Shown here: in pieces, positions 1 to 12,600 of the stretch
Layout of the letters: each line of letters begins with the position of its first letter
How positions within the stretch are numbered: the first letter of the stretch is position 1
Assembly (NCBI GenBank): GCA_963965975.1
Contig: OZ014414.1
Span: forward strand, 4,067,501-4,131,500
Source: Xestospongia bergquistia
Taxonomy: Eukaryota; Porifera; Demospongiae; Haplosclerida; Petrosiidae
DNA: 64,000 bases
Direction of reading: 5' to 3'
The notes under the pieces: model-generated
Databases searched by the model: none
Seen by the model: only the letters and a program-made list of their open reading frames with translations
Told to the model about the DNA's origin: nothing
Made by a program: the position numbers and the translations under genes

Positions 1-3000
1 CATATAATGTATAATTTGTAATAAGCTAATTTCCTTTTGTTATCACCATTTTTTAATTCATAACCATATTTACATTTGGTGTATCCTCATGTAGGGATCA
101 TATTACAATTTGGCTACTAACTAATCAGCGCATGTAGTAAATGTTACTACTGATTTCCTCAATCTGACAAACAATATCTTATTTCTGTAGTAATGTCTCT
201 TCTATGGTCTGGTATCAGTTATTTTAATATGATTCTTGAATCTATTATGTTTCAATATAACTCATATTAACTGTACACTAATCTAGCAGTGTGTCTTTAT
301 ATAACACTTTTGGCCACTATGTCTTACTAAAAGCCTTACATCAACTGTATTTTAACTGGTGTTCACTGTCATACTGAAAGCTAATCTATCTACTGTGTTC
401 TTCTTTCACTATGTCCAAAAATATCACTACTCAACACAATCCTCTAATATTACCTTCATGTAACTGTCTTCCTTATTCATTCATATTGTCAAATATTGTC
501 AACTTCATCCTATTGAAAATTATGAAACTCCCATGACATATAACTCTTTTGTCAAAAGTGTCTTAATGCAACCCTTTTATTTGCTATAATTATAATTTCA
601 CTCTTATCAACTGTCTTTAAATGTAATTATGCATACTATTGTAACCCTCATCTTCACTGTATCATAATTTATGTTTTCTATATATAGTATTCATTGTATC
701 TTAACCTAGGCCTACTTGTGTTATGGTATAATCTTCCTTTTTCTGTCTGACTGAAAGTCTTCCTCTTTACTGTGTTCTTATGTTACCCTTATCACAGACA
801 CAGTGTATACTATTATAGTCCTCCTACCCACTTAGTACTAGCAAGCTTAAGTGTCTCCTAACTGTATAGTGTTCTGTTATCTTCACTTCTGCATTTACTG
901 TAACTGTATGGCTGATTCATTTAATTTGTAATGATTGTCCAAAAGAGTGTCTTCTGGCTTAAAAACTCTTACATCCTACTTCATTTGGCTGTTGTCTCTA
1001 CATAAACAATGACATGATCACATTCTCTATTTGTAAGTTGATGTGTTGTGTAATAATTATTATGATACATTCTCTCTCTGTTTCTATTGTTTGGCATGGG
1101 TAAAGTCTATTACTGGAGATCATTTAAAATATCTAGTATCACAGACACTTTTTGAATTGAAAGTACAGCTACAAATAGAGATAGCAGTCACAGTAACTAC
1201 AATCCATGTCTTTGTTACAAATAGATAACTCCTTTTGTAGCTTTTATTGAATTTTTGATTTTATTCCAATAGGGAATGCTACATTGCCAGATGCATTCAA
1301 CATGGTGTCTAAATTATAAGTCAATTTTGTATTTGCTGTTCAAGTCTGTTTCCTTTGTGACAATAATCCAATAAAATAAATGCTACCACTGTTTCCCTCA
1401 CTTATACAGGCTCATTTTATTTCCACTTCTAGAGGAACTACCAAATGAGTAGCCACATAGGCAATGCAGGCCCTTATCATAAGCAGCAGATGATTAACAA
1501 GACTAAAATGTTGGGAAATAGAGTGCACTAATAATAACATTTCTTTGTTGGACTTAGAGACAAAAATAAAACAGTGCAAGTGATTCTGTGAGGTTTAAAC
1601 TTAATTTGCCAAATGTTTGCTTCAGATTTCATGTTTTCATTTATGTCAGAATTTTAGCTGACAAGCATAAATCTTAAAAGTATGTTTTAACCAGATAGAC
1701 ATTATACATTGAACATTGAAATGGAATATTGCCAGCATACTCTTTTAGTTTAGTATAGTTGATGTTTACTAATTTCTTATCTATTTTAGTCTATCACCCA
1801 TCCATCTAAGAACAGTCTTGCAAGAAAGTGGTTGAGTGATACATAGACATAAGTACCAGAGGGGTCTGGTGCCCCCTAAAATCATTGTTGAGAGCATTAA
1901 TTAACAATAACCTAGACATTCATAATAGAGCACATAAGTTTTCTGTGTTGTCCCTATTTCAGTTCTTCCTACACTTTTGATCAATTAACAATCTCCATCT
2001 GTCTATGTGAGTGTTATGCAGGAATGTTTAAGGTATAAATAATTATGGAAAAAGGTGGATAACATGTTCTTAGCTTATCATCTTATAACATATGTAGTTA
2101 TGTTAAAATGTAGTATTTAATTGTACTGACGTGACATTCTTGTGGTATTACTAGGGATTATGAAGCACTATATCATGATGTGACATTATATATAACCTTG
2201 CGAGATAACAACATCTGTTTCAATGTTTCATTCTCAACAAAGTTACCCATTTTATTACAATGTAACATTCAAACCTTCCAGAAAGAAAATTAGCAGTCAA
2301 TGGCCAAATTTAATCACCCCAAAATCTATACACTCACCACAACTTTTTCCATCCAAAATTACTCACTATATATCCATGCCACAGTTATGTTATAAGACCA
2401 CTGACAGGTTACAACTGATATTCATGATTCACAACAGGTGTGTTATGACAATTGCACCATTCTGAATACATATGTGTAATAGTATCATGATTACAAAGCA
2501 CCTTTTGTGTCAAAAAGAAATATCCTAAGCAGTGAGCACTATATACGCACATATAGCTAAGTATAGATTTAGACTATCTATGAAACATTATTCGAATTCA
2601 TGCCAAAAATAAAACCTCATAAGCAATAAACACTGTACGTGTGTATTTGGTTTATGTTTGCATATTTAGAGTAAGGGTTAAGGGTCTAGTGCATAGTGGT
2701 AGGAAAGGGGGGCAGGGGGGCTGAAGCTCCCCCCCCCCCCCAACTTCAAATCAGGAGGACTATATACACAATAACCTCTTGACTGAAGTGGTTATTGTGT
2801 TAATTTGTGTACAGTCACCACATTGTGTGGTCATGTTACCTTCATTGCTATAACAAAAGTATTACTAGAACAGAATGCACTTTTTCAATCTTATGCTGAC
2901 TAAAAAATTACCTACAAAGTACTACGACCCAAGAACAACTAAACCATGTTATGCTGTTACACACACATAAGGACCATACTGATAACATAAACTTATTAGA

Positions 3001-3326
3001 AATAGCTAAAGAGTTTGCTTCCTTTAACGACAGACGAATTAATTTTTTGGGTCATTTTTGATGTTTAATAATAACGCAACTAAATATAATGTCAGCCTCT
3101 CCTCCCCAACTTAAACTTCATTCCTACCCTTCTGGTCTATAGTGTCTAGGTCACCATCATGAAATTGTCATTAGCGCATACGCACGATATAATTAAACAT
3201 ATTCACAAGTCCACTCACTTTTCACACATCCGTCCCAGATTTAATAACCATTATTAATATCTGCAGTCCAAGATTAACCGCTACGCCTACAGTCACTGGC
3301 AGGTATACGAATGGGAGGGGAAGGCC
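1..3326. other. AT-rich spacer, no supported gene
   Basis: No reading frame here has convincing protein-like composition together with splice signals. Positions about 150-1030 are pyrimidine-rich on the + strand and unusually dense in ACTGT and TCTT words, like a decayed tandem repeat. A G-run (2707-2720) sits next to a C-run (about 2729-2741). Degenerate similarity, both inverted and direct, between 2676-2763 and 3102-3150 suggests an old mobile-element remnant. The short ORFs at 1043-1228 and 2223-2465 look random. Confidence 0.6.
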
Positions 3327-3561
3327 ATGGAACAATCTCCCCTTGCTCTGGCTGCTAAAAGAGTCATTAAAGTATTGAAGAGGGAAACGAAGCTAGAATT
3401 TTGTCCTACATACTTTGAAGAACCGTGTTCGATCCATACTGGTTGCTGTCATGATGAGTATGATGTTGTTGCGTCTGGACTGCGTTTAACTAACGATCAA
3501 AGAAAATGCATTGCTCTAAAATCTCGTGAAGAAGGTTAGTAAAACATTTCAAACTTTAACA

Positions 3562-3605
<44 letters not shown>

Positions 3606-6600
3606 TGGTACACTAATATGTATAGTATAATAGCTATAGCTAATCTGCACTTGTGTTGTTTTATGAATTTGGGGTGAAGTTTTTACACTTGCATCCATTC
3701 TATGCCAAGAAAAAAGTGTCTGATGACACACAACAGTAAAACTTAATTATTAATGGACGGATACAATGTTACAAATGAAGCTATATAAAAACATATGACT
3801 AGCTAACTAAGATGCTTCATTTTTATGGAACACTGGCATTACATTACACAATCGGCACAGTCTCCAATCTTCAAGCACAGATGATTTTATTATATGCTAG
3901 AAAGCAAATCACTTCATGTTTTCCACATTCTATTTTTAGATTATATCATAATAATAAAGAGAGTTGGGCGTTATGACAATCTTTTATCTGACTGGGACTT
4001 AAGAATTCCTATGTCTTGCACAAACATTTCTTTTGTGTGTCACCAAACCTTTTTCTCTTCTGAATGGATGTAGCATGAAACTAGTTTAATACCACTGATA
4101 GCAACAAAATTAATCTATACAGTACACTAAAATGCCCACTAGAACTACAGATTATTCTATTACTTCATTTCACACCCAAATTTGAGTTGTAATCTAGGCT
4201 ATTTTCTACCTAGCAAGATATAGGCGTATAGGCCAGTTTAGCTGGTCAACTTATGTCTTATATCTGTGCTTTTGACTTAATGCTCATGGTATAAACCTCA
4301 CTTTAAAAATATTTTTTGGAAAGGGGGTCATTTTAGATGTCTTTTTCTAGTAGTTTATGATTATTGTATCATTGTAAAGAGGATTTTATGCTGTAAGTCA
4401 TTTTATTATTAGTTATAAAGTATTATCTTAGTAATTAAAGTGCATATGGCGTGTTTATTCATTTCTCAAAAGCCAGGCCATATTAGTAAACACTTGAAAA
4501 AAGATATTCATGAGATGTTATTATAATAATGTGAGTACATAATTTTATTATGCATGAGACAAACTACAAACTACTTAACTATTCATGTCTTAATAGTTAA
4601 TGACTGTTTCAAACTATGTGTGTTACATGCATTCATGAATAGACTAACTTTTAGAGAGTGTTACAGATTAACCATATTAATGTGGTAAAATCATCCTATA
4701 ATGGTTTTGGACTTAAGATTGAAACACTGACTAGAACCAAGATTTGAGAATTACTAGCAGTATGGAATACTGTACAATGCTAGAAATATAGGCAGAGAAG
4801 CAAGCTATTGAGAAGCTCTGAGCCTTCAGATCTGTCACATCCAACATGGTTGCACTCACAGTAAGAGAAATTCATTAGTTGCTCTTATGTGTTAGTAATT
4901 AAAGGATGAGGTTTGATTTTTCTTGTCGCTTTCAATTACACATACAACAACAGAATAAACAAAGCAAGTGCATATACAAATATGCATGTATACATGTGCA
5001 CATGGTCCAAAATGATTATAGTATTGCCTTGCATGCACAGCATGCCAGGCAGTAAAAATCATGCATAATAGCTGTTGTTTTTTATTTTTTTTGTTTATAT
5101 ATAGGTATTGGAGTGTCAAATAAAGTCCAACTGGCGGCTACTTCACCTTATCTATCTAAGAGGGTTGGCTTAGTTTTTTTAGGTGAGTTTTATACCTGGC
5201 AGGCTGGCACAAAACATACCAGGCAATCTTACAGTGTTTTGGATCACAAGATATGTAAACAATTATCATTATATTATTCTTTCATTTTTATGTGACAATA
5301 TACTATAACTACAGAGACTCGTAGCTAGTAACAAATTTCTTTAGCCTCTACAATAAGTGCTGCAATCATAGATGCATGTGACTAATGCCTCGAACCTTAA
5401 CTAGTTTGATTTCATGCCTTCCGGCATTTTGTAGTTTCTCCATATCTACGTCAGCTCTTTAATACACAAAGCAGGTGTTCACTATCCCATTAGTGTCTTC
5501 AAAATAGTTATAGGATGATCTTTTACAATTTTAGTCTTCGTTTTTATATATGAAAACAATCTCATTTTATTAATGTGTATTTATTGATATCTCCACATGT
5601 ATCATAAATTTGTCATTCACAGAGGCTATAAAAATTATAGTATTATAATATTTTATATATATAGTTATAATCATGTGACTTACAGCCAATGAATACCTTG
5701 ATTTCAGCCATGTTGCAATGCCTTGTATATTTGATATTTGCAATGTGGGTTATCTTGATAATGCACTATTCATTTAGTTTGTTGTAAATGTCATATACTT
5801 TAATAGGTCTTGCATCACTTACTAGTCAACCACAATGGATTTTTGAGGAAATGACTAAACAAATCCGGTTACTTAATGGAAAAGTGAAAGAAGGAAAGCA
5901 TAGAGAAGGTATAGGCTATAACATCAAGAATATGTAAAGATAGTATTATTTGGAAAGTATTATTTGCATTTGATTTGACAATAATTTGGTCAAGACATAC
6001 CTCATTACCGAGTATGTATGATTTTTTTACAAACACAACAGTTTGCTTTAGAAATTTATATAGGATTTAATCTTGCAATCACTTTTTGTCTGCCATATTT
6101 AATTAATACAAAGTAATTTTGATGTAATTTAATTATCATATATTTGTATTTTCATAAAATTAAATCCCAGTTAAAAAATTAGATGTATGTATGTTATTTC
6201 TTGTATATAAAACTATTTTAAGGGGACGTTATTTTATTTCAGGTCTACTATTGCAGCAACTGGATCAAGCAAAAGGTATAGGTTTTAATAACTCACTCAT
6301 TGAGTCATTACAATTAAGACCTACCATACATTTCATATTTAAAATTGAACTTGTAATTTAATTGGAATAACTCAGCTAATTTAAAGCAATCTGAATTAAT
6401 TTTAAGCTTTCTTTTTAAGTCAAACAAACCGACTTACTTGTTCATGTCATTGAATTTACTTGATACGTACATGAGTGACAGATGTGTTTGGACTTACACG
6501 TGGTTTAACTCTTTTATTGAATCCAATATTTTAAGCAATAACCTAAAATGAGCTGCACCCACTGACTGCCAATTCACAAAGAATTAAAAACATGCTTTTC

Positions 6601-9600
6601 ACAATTCTATACTCCTTCTAAATACTTCCTGTTCTAAAAGCCACAAGTCCAAATATCTAAATTTTAATAAATATTGTAAGTTTTTATTTCAGTTACAAAC
6701 ATTTATGCATTAGTCTTCTTTCTTTTATAAACCTAGATGATGAGTCGAAACATGATCTTAAAACAAAATCTCAAGAATTAGAGGCAGAAAAAAGGGAATT
6801 TGAGTTTAAAAAAAACAAATTTGAAGTTGAAATGGAAATGAGGAAACAAAGTATGAATATATTTATTTGGATTACTTTAGTTTTGTACATGCACTTTTAG
6901 TACTAGTGATTATGAAGTTTGTACTGCTGATATGCCCTGTAGTGCTACCGTATGACTATTACAGCATTTGTCATGTAGATCCATGTTTATTCCAAAAACA
7001 ACAAAGCAATTACCATATAATTTCATGTACTTCCTAATATCTATTTTATCTTGTTTTATTATGGCCATATTATCCTTAAACTAATGTCTTCAACTTTGAT
7101 TTGCATACATATTTGCTCCAAGTTAGCTAAAAAAACTCATTTCTTGTTTTGCAGTGTGTCTACATACATAGTCAAGTTTGTGCTAAGAATTTACACAATG
7201 TATTATGCTTTAATTTCAATAGAGCTGGAAGAACAAGAAAAGTTGCATGAAGATTACAGCAGAAAACATGAGCCTTCATTCACATCAACATTACTTAATG
7301 AAGGAAGCATCAACGTAGAAAGTCAAGGTAACAGAACATGTGAATATTCCATAGTAGGAAAAGTTGGTCAAGGTTTTAGTTTAGTGATTTTCATAATTTG
7401 ACCAAATTATTAGTATTACTAATGCTGTCAGGATTTGATAAATCACCATACACTGTTTGGGAAGTAATTTCATTATCCCTACCAAATTATGCTATATGGA
7501 ATATGGCATATGTGGCTTCCATTGCAAGGATGTTCTTTTTTCAAAATTAAAATAAGTATTTTTGATCATTTAAAAATTTATTCACATACTTTAACCATCA
7601 ATGCACTTAGAAAACTATTAACTTAATTTTATTCTGTTTACATTGAGAATGACTGTGGTTTAGTGGTATTCAAATAATGATATCATCAACCTAACTTGGG
7701 TGTGTCGTTGTAGTTGCAATTATTTTTGTGAGTTATATTGAAGCTTTTTATTATATTTTGTCTGTGTTTCATTGTAATCTAAACTACTTTTATGATTGAA
7801 GTTATTTGAAATTTTTTGAACATAGAAAATGCTTGCATAAGTGTTTATTAATGATACAAACATTATTCACAATGTCAGATCACAGTGTAATATAAAAACA
7901 CCATTTTATATTGGATTTCTAATTTCTGACTCTCCTAAGTGGCTAGCACTCTAGTTGTTTAAGTATTTACAACACATTTTGAATGGTGCAAACCATTTTT
8001 CTCTAGTTCATTAATTAGCCAGAGTTATAACATTAAGTTAGTGTTCATTCTCAACATGAACAGCGTATATTAATTAATACTGAGTATCCCAGGATACTTA
8101 TTACATATGTGGATTGTTCAATCAATTATAAATATACCAAAATGACAGTAACATTATTACTATAAAAAGAGTTTTTTCTTTATAGAAAAACAACGCAAAC
8201 AAATATATAAAAAATCAGGAAACATAAAGGTGGCCATGACAGTACGTACAAACATTTGAAACAAGGCTACTGTAGAAATAGCAATTTAAGAACTATGTAT
8301 AATAGTCATAACCTTCGGCCCTACATGAAATTTTAAACCATTTCAGGTGTTCGTACCACCATCACTACATTTCTTAGAAAGTGTTATATAAATCTAATAA
8401 CAATAATGTATTAAAGATATAAATTACCTCATTCAGATCATCCACAATGGGTTATGGAAGACTTCAGCAGACAAATTAGATCTCTTAGAAAAATAGTTGA
8501 AGAAAGCCAACAAAGAGAAGGTATGACAAAGATAATGTTGTTATATTTTTAATCTTCTAACATGTAGATCAGTTACACCAGCAACTATACCAAGTTCAAA
8601 TGTCTGAAAGTAAAAAAGATATAATAGTGATCATTGACAAATGTGTGCTCATGTAGGGCAAGCAACGCGTTTGCTACATGCTGAAAAAATGAAAAGTAAA
8701 GCAAAGAGTGCTGAATTGAATCTTTTGTTTTTGAGACTCAAGCAGCAGTCAAAAAGTAATATAGTAACAACTTTTTTATAAAATCAATTATTCCAGTCAA
8801 ATGACTGTGACTAATATTTGTTCTAAAAATATAATAAGGATATTGGATATAAAACAGTCTAAAATTTTGATGCACACTTATAAAGCTTTATAATTTATGT
8901 ATTTTTATTTATATTATCTTTATCAATCTAGACATAGCTGAGCGGGAACAAAGGTTAAATGATCAGAAAAAGGACTTTGAAGATAGAATGAACTCTGTTA
9001 TGACTTGTACGTTTATGTTTACTGTAAATTAACTAGATAAATGGACACCAATTGCCTAACATATAGTTGCATATAATTACTCTGACATGCTAAACATACT
9101 ATTTAACTTTCTGTAATTTGAAAGCATACATGTATCTCATGCAGCAAAGTTCAAAACAGTATAATGTTCAGTTCCAAAAACCTGTGTAAGCTTACCTTTA
9201 TGTGATATACAAATCTAGAACTTTCAACACAAAGTATTGAAAAGATACTTATATGTAGTAGGCCTGTCTTTAAGTGTTGATCAAGACACTTAATAACCCA
9301 ACCTAGCCCGTTCATACCAAGTCCAACCCAAATGAAAATACATACTATAATATGAAACATAAGGCATCTGTCAGTGAAATAGATAGTTATACTATATAAT
9401 TAGTGAAATAGGTAGTTATACTGTATAATTATATGTTATTATAAACCTCAAGTTTATAAACATCTGCACTCTATCTGTGGATAACTTAAGGAATTATTCA
9501 TAACTTGTATAAATGTATTTAACTGTCATTTTTTCATATTTTGAATAAACATTAAGTCTGCTTTTGTTTTTAAAGCCTTGAATAACAAGGAGAAAAAACT

Positions 9601-12600
9601 ACAAGAAGAACAGGACACCTTAACAAGAATGAAAGAAAAACTGAAAGGTCAATGGTATACAAATCTACTTTGCATGTGTTGCCTGCATAACACTACATCT
9701 GTGTGCATGTGTGTTTTGAATTTTTCCTAAACTTAATTATTAATTTGTAGAGCTGGAAGAGCAAAAACAACAAATTTGTAATGACCTCAAATCTAAGACT
9801 CAAGAATTAGAGCAAGAAAAACAAGAATTTCAAAATGAAAGACATAGATTAGAAGTTGAAATGGAAAAAAGAAAGCAAAGTATAGTTATTAATTAATTGT
9901 ACAACACTTGTAAATTCTAACAATCAAATTACTTCATATTAGGTTTATAAATCACTAAGATAGTTGAGGTGTTTTAGTGATTCATTAAGTATCCTCTGTT
10001 CAACAGCTATTGTTTTTTGATTCTTTTAATAAGTTTTTACAGAACAGGTGTTCAGCATGACATTAATTCTGTGATTATTGTTTATTGAATCTTGTGACTT
10101 GCTGTAAAATAACTAACAGCCTGTTATCACTGTAAAGAGCAATGAGAGACTTCTTGCCAACCATGGTTGATGAAAAGATATTAAGAAATTTGAATGCAAG
10201 GTGGTACAAGCCAGTAACTATCACAGTTTCCTTCCTACAAGGATATCCAGGGTATCTATTCTTATTGTGGAGTAAATCTTGATCTTGTTATGTTACCTAC
10301 AGAAGTATAGGTAGAGTAGTCAAAGTCATTTTTATATTCTTGTAGCTCGCAGATGAAGTCACAATATACAAATTTTAAATTATACACTTGACTGATATTA
10401 AAGCTAGAGCCAATGCAAATATATATGTCTACATAGCGAAAATGCTGAGTACAAATCTTTCTTTGGAACAAGACCGAATATGCGCTTTTGTTAGTTTTGT
10501 ATACCTATAATTCCAGGTTCTGGTGTCACATTCCTAAGCCTGACAAAACCATGCCTGTATGAATATAGACATAAACATGAATGAAAAACATGGCATTCTC
10601 ATGGATCTTAGTGTCATTCATTTAATTTTAGGTGACTGATCTGTTCAACTAATGACTAGTCATTGATTATGTTAACTTTTTAATAATTGAGGAAAAGACG
10701 CATCTGCTATTTTTAATGTTAAATAATTTCAAGTATTGAGCACCTGTACATGTACATACATATTTATGAAAATCTATGTAAATATCAGTTTATCTAATGT
10801 TATACCATTTATGCTCTGTGTTATTTCCCCAAAGAATTAGAAAAGCAAGAAAAGAGATTATATGATGAATACAAAAGAAAAAATGAAGACCTTGAAGTGG
10901 AAAAAATGCTACTAGAAACTGAACGAAAGGACATTATAGAACAAATGAAGATCCAGCAAGAAGGTACAGTCATTAGTGGCCTTTGATGTACACATAATAT
11001 TGACTACATTGGTGAATCTATAATTCATATTAGTAGTGTCCATTCATTTTGTTAATCATTTGAAGCAATTATTAAAAATAATTAATCTTAATTTTCATGT
11101 GAATTTAATAATTGTCCATTGCTATTAAGTATTTAGTATTTACTTGATGATTATGTAGTTCATGTTTTGGTTCACAGAATTTAACCGAAAACAAAGATGC
11201 TTAGAAATTGAGCAGGAAGCATTACATAATCAAGGTATAGCCACTTGTATTCATTTTTCTGAATGTTACGTGCACTTGTTATGATATAAGAAAATTTCAG
11301 TAGGTTTACAATGTATGATGTATATAGTAGTACTATAGCAACTGTAAAGTCATTATTGATAACTAAAGAAACACACGTACAAGACATACTTAACTGAAGG
11401 AGGAACTTGCATTTAGTGGTAAAGGATCAATAAGATCTTAGACAGCAGTTAGACAATTATTGTTGTGTGGCTGCTTAACAATGAACATTAGATATTCTAA
11501 TACTGAATGGACATTACATTTTTTGTAAAGAAGAATAAAGAAATGTTTGAGAACTTTAAAAATGGATATAATGGATATAGTATCACTCTTTTGAAAAGAA
11601 CATTGGCAAGGTAGCAGTGATGACAATAGCATCATTCCTACACAACAGTTTATATGCATGTATCACACAAGTATATAGATGTAATGTAGATAACACAAAC
11701 AAAGTTGCAGTGATGGTAATAACATCATCCTTCACAATAGAATACAGCAAAATGACTGATTTGAAGTAATATTATAATTATTGTCAATCATTAATCAAGG
11801 ATTAATTTGTTACTGACACTTTATTTGAAATGTATGAGCTATGAATTCTATTAGTGTGTGTGTGTGAAAATGTATGAGCTATTCTGTTATCTCCTGTCTT
11901 TTTCATGATATAGGATCTATGAAATGTACCTGTGGATGTAGTGGAGACAAAATTCTTTTTCGGCAAGAAGCTGAGGATTTAATCTATGGAGAACTACAAC
12001 CAAATATTTGTTGCTTTGTTGTGGAGTATGCTAGCTGTGGATTTCACCTTATTCATGATTTCATAAAATGGGCAGCTGGAGAATGGAAACAGTTATCCCA
12101 GCAGTTTACGAAAATAAATAACTGGTGTAATGTAGTGAGAATTTATCAAAGTGATATTCCTGCAAAGGTAGTACTTTATGCTCCATGGCCAGAGGAAACT
12201 AAAATAGAATGTTATGTTTCCTGCAAAGATGAAAAGATTCTTCAAGACGTAGCAGTATCTATCACTCATGGTATCGATACCATCTTAGCACAGAGGCAAT
12301 GCTGTATCAAGTATTTTTGTGAGCATAAAGCATGTCAACAGTTTGGTAGACACTTGGCTAGTCCACTTCCTTCATGCTCTGATCACTTCATTTGTGGAGC
12401 AACACAGGAACCATTTTATTGTGAATCTTCTAAGCATCGTTTTTTAGCCAAAATTCGACAAAGAGGTATACATTTTAATTACCTTTGCTATTACTGTATA
12501 CAGAGAAAATGTTTTAGGAGGAATATTTTTGCTAATTTTGTAAATAAAGAAGCATTCACAAAAATAAATTTTCCTAATCCATGCACAGGTGTGGTATGTG

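Noticed and set aside
2223..2465. 80-aa + strand ORF
   Set aside because: No domain, no splice context and random-looking composition in an AT-rich spacer.
8186..8246. Extra exon in the Death-domain gene
   Set aside because: It has an acceptor and an open frame, but its donor would leave phase 0 while the next exon requires phase 1; skipping it keeps the frame.
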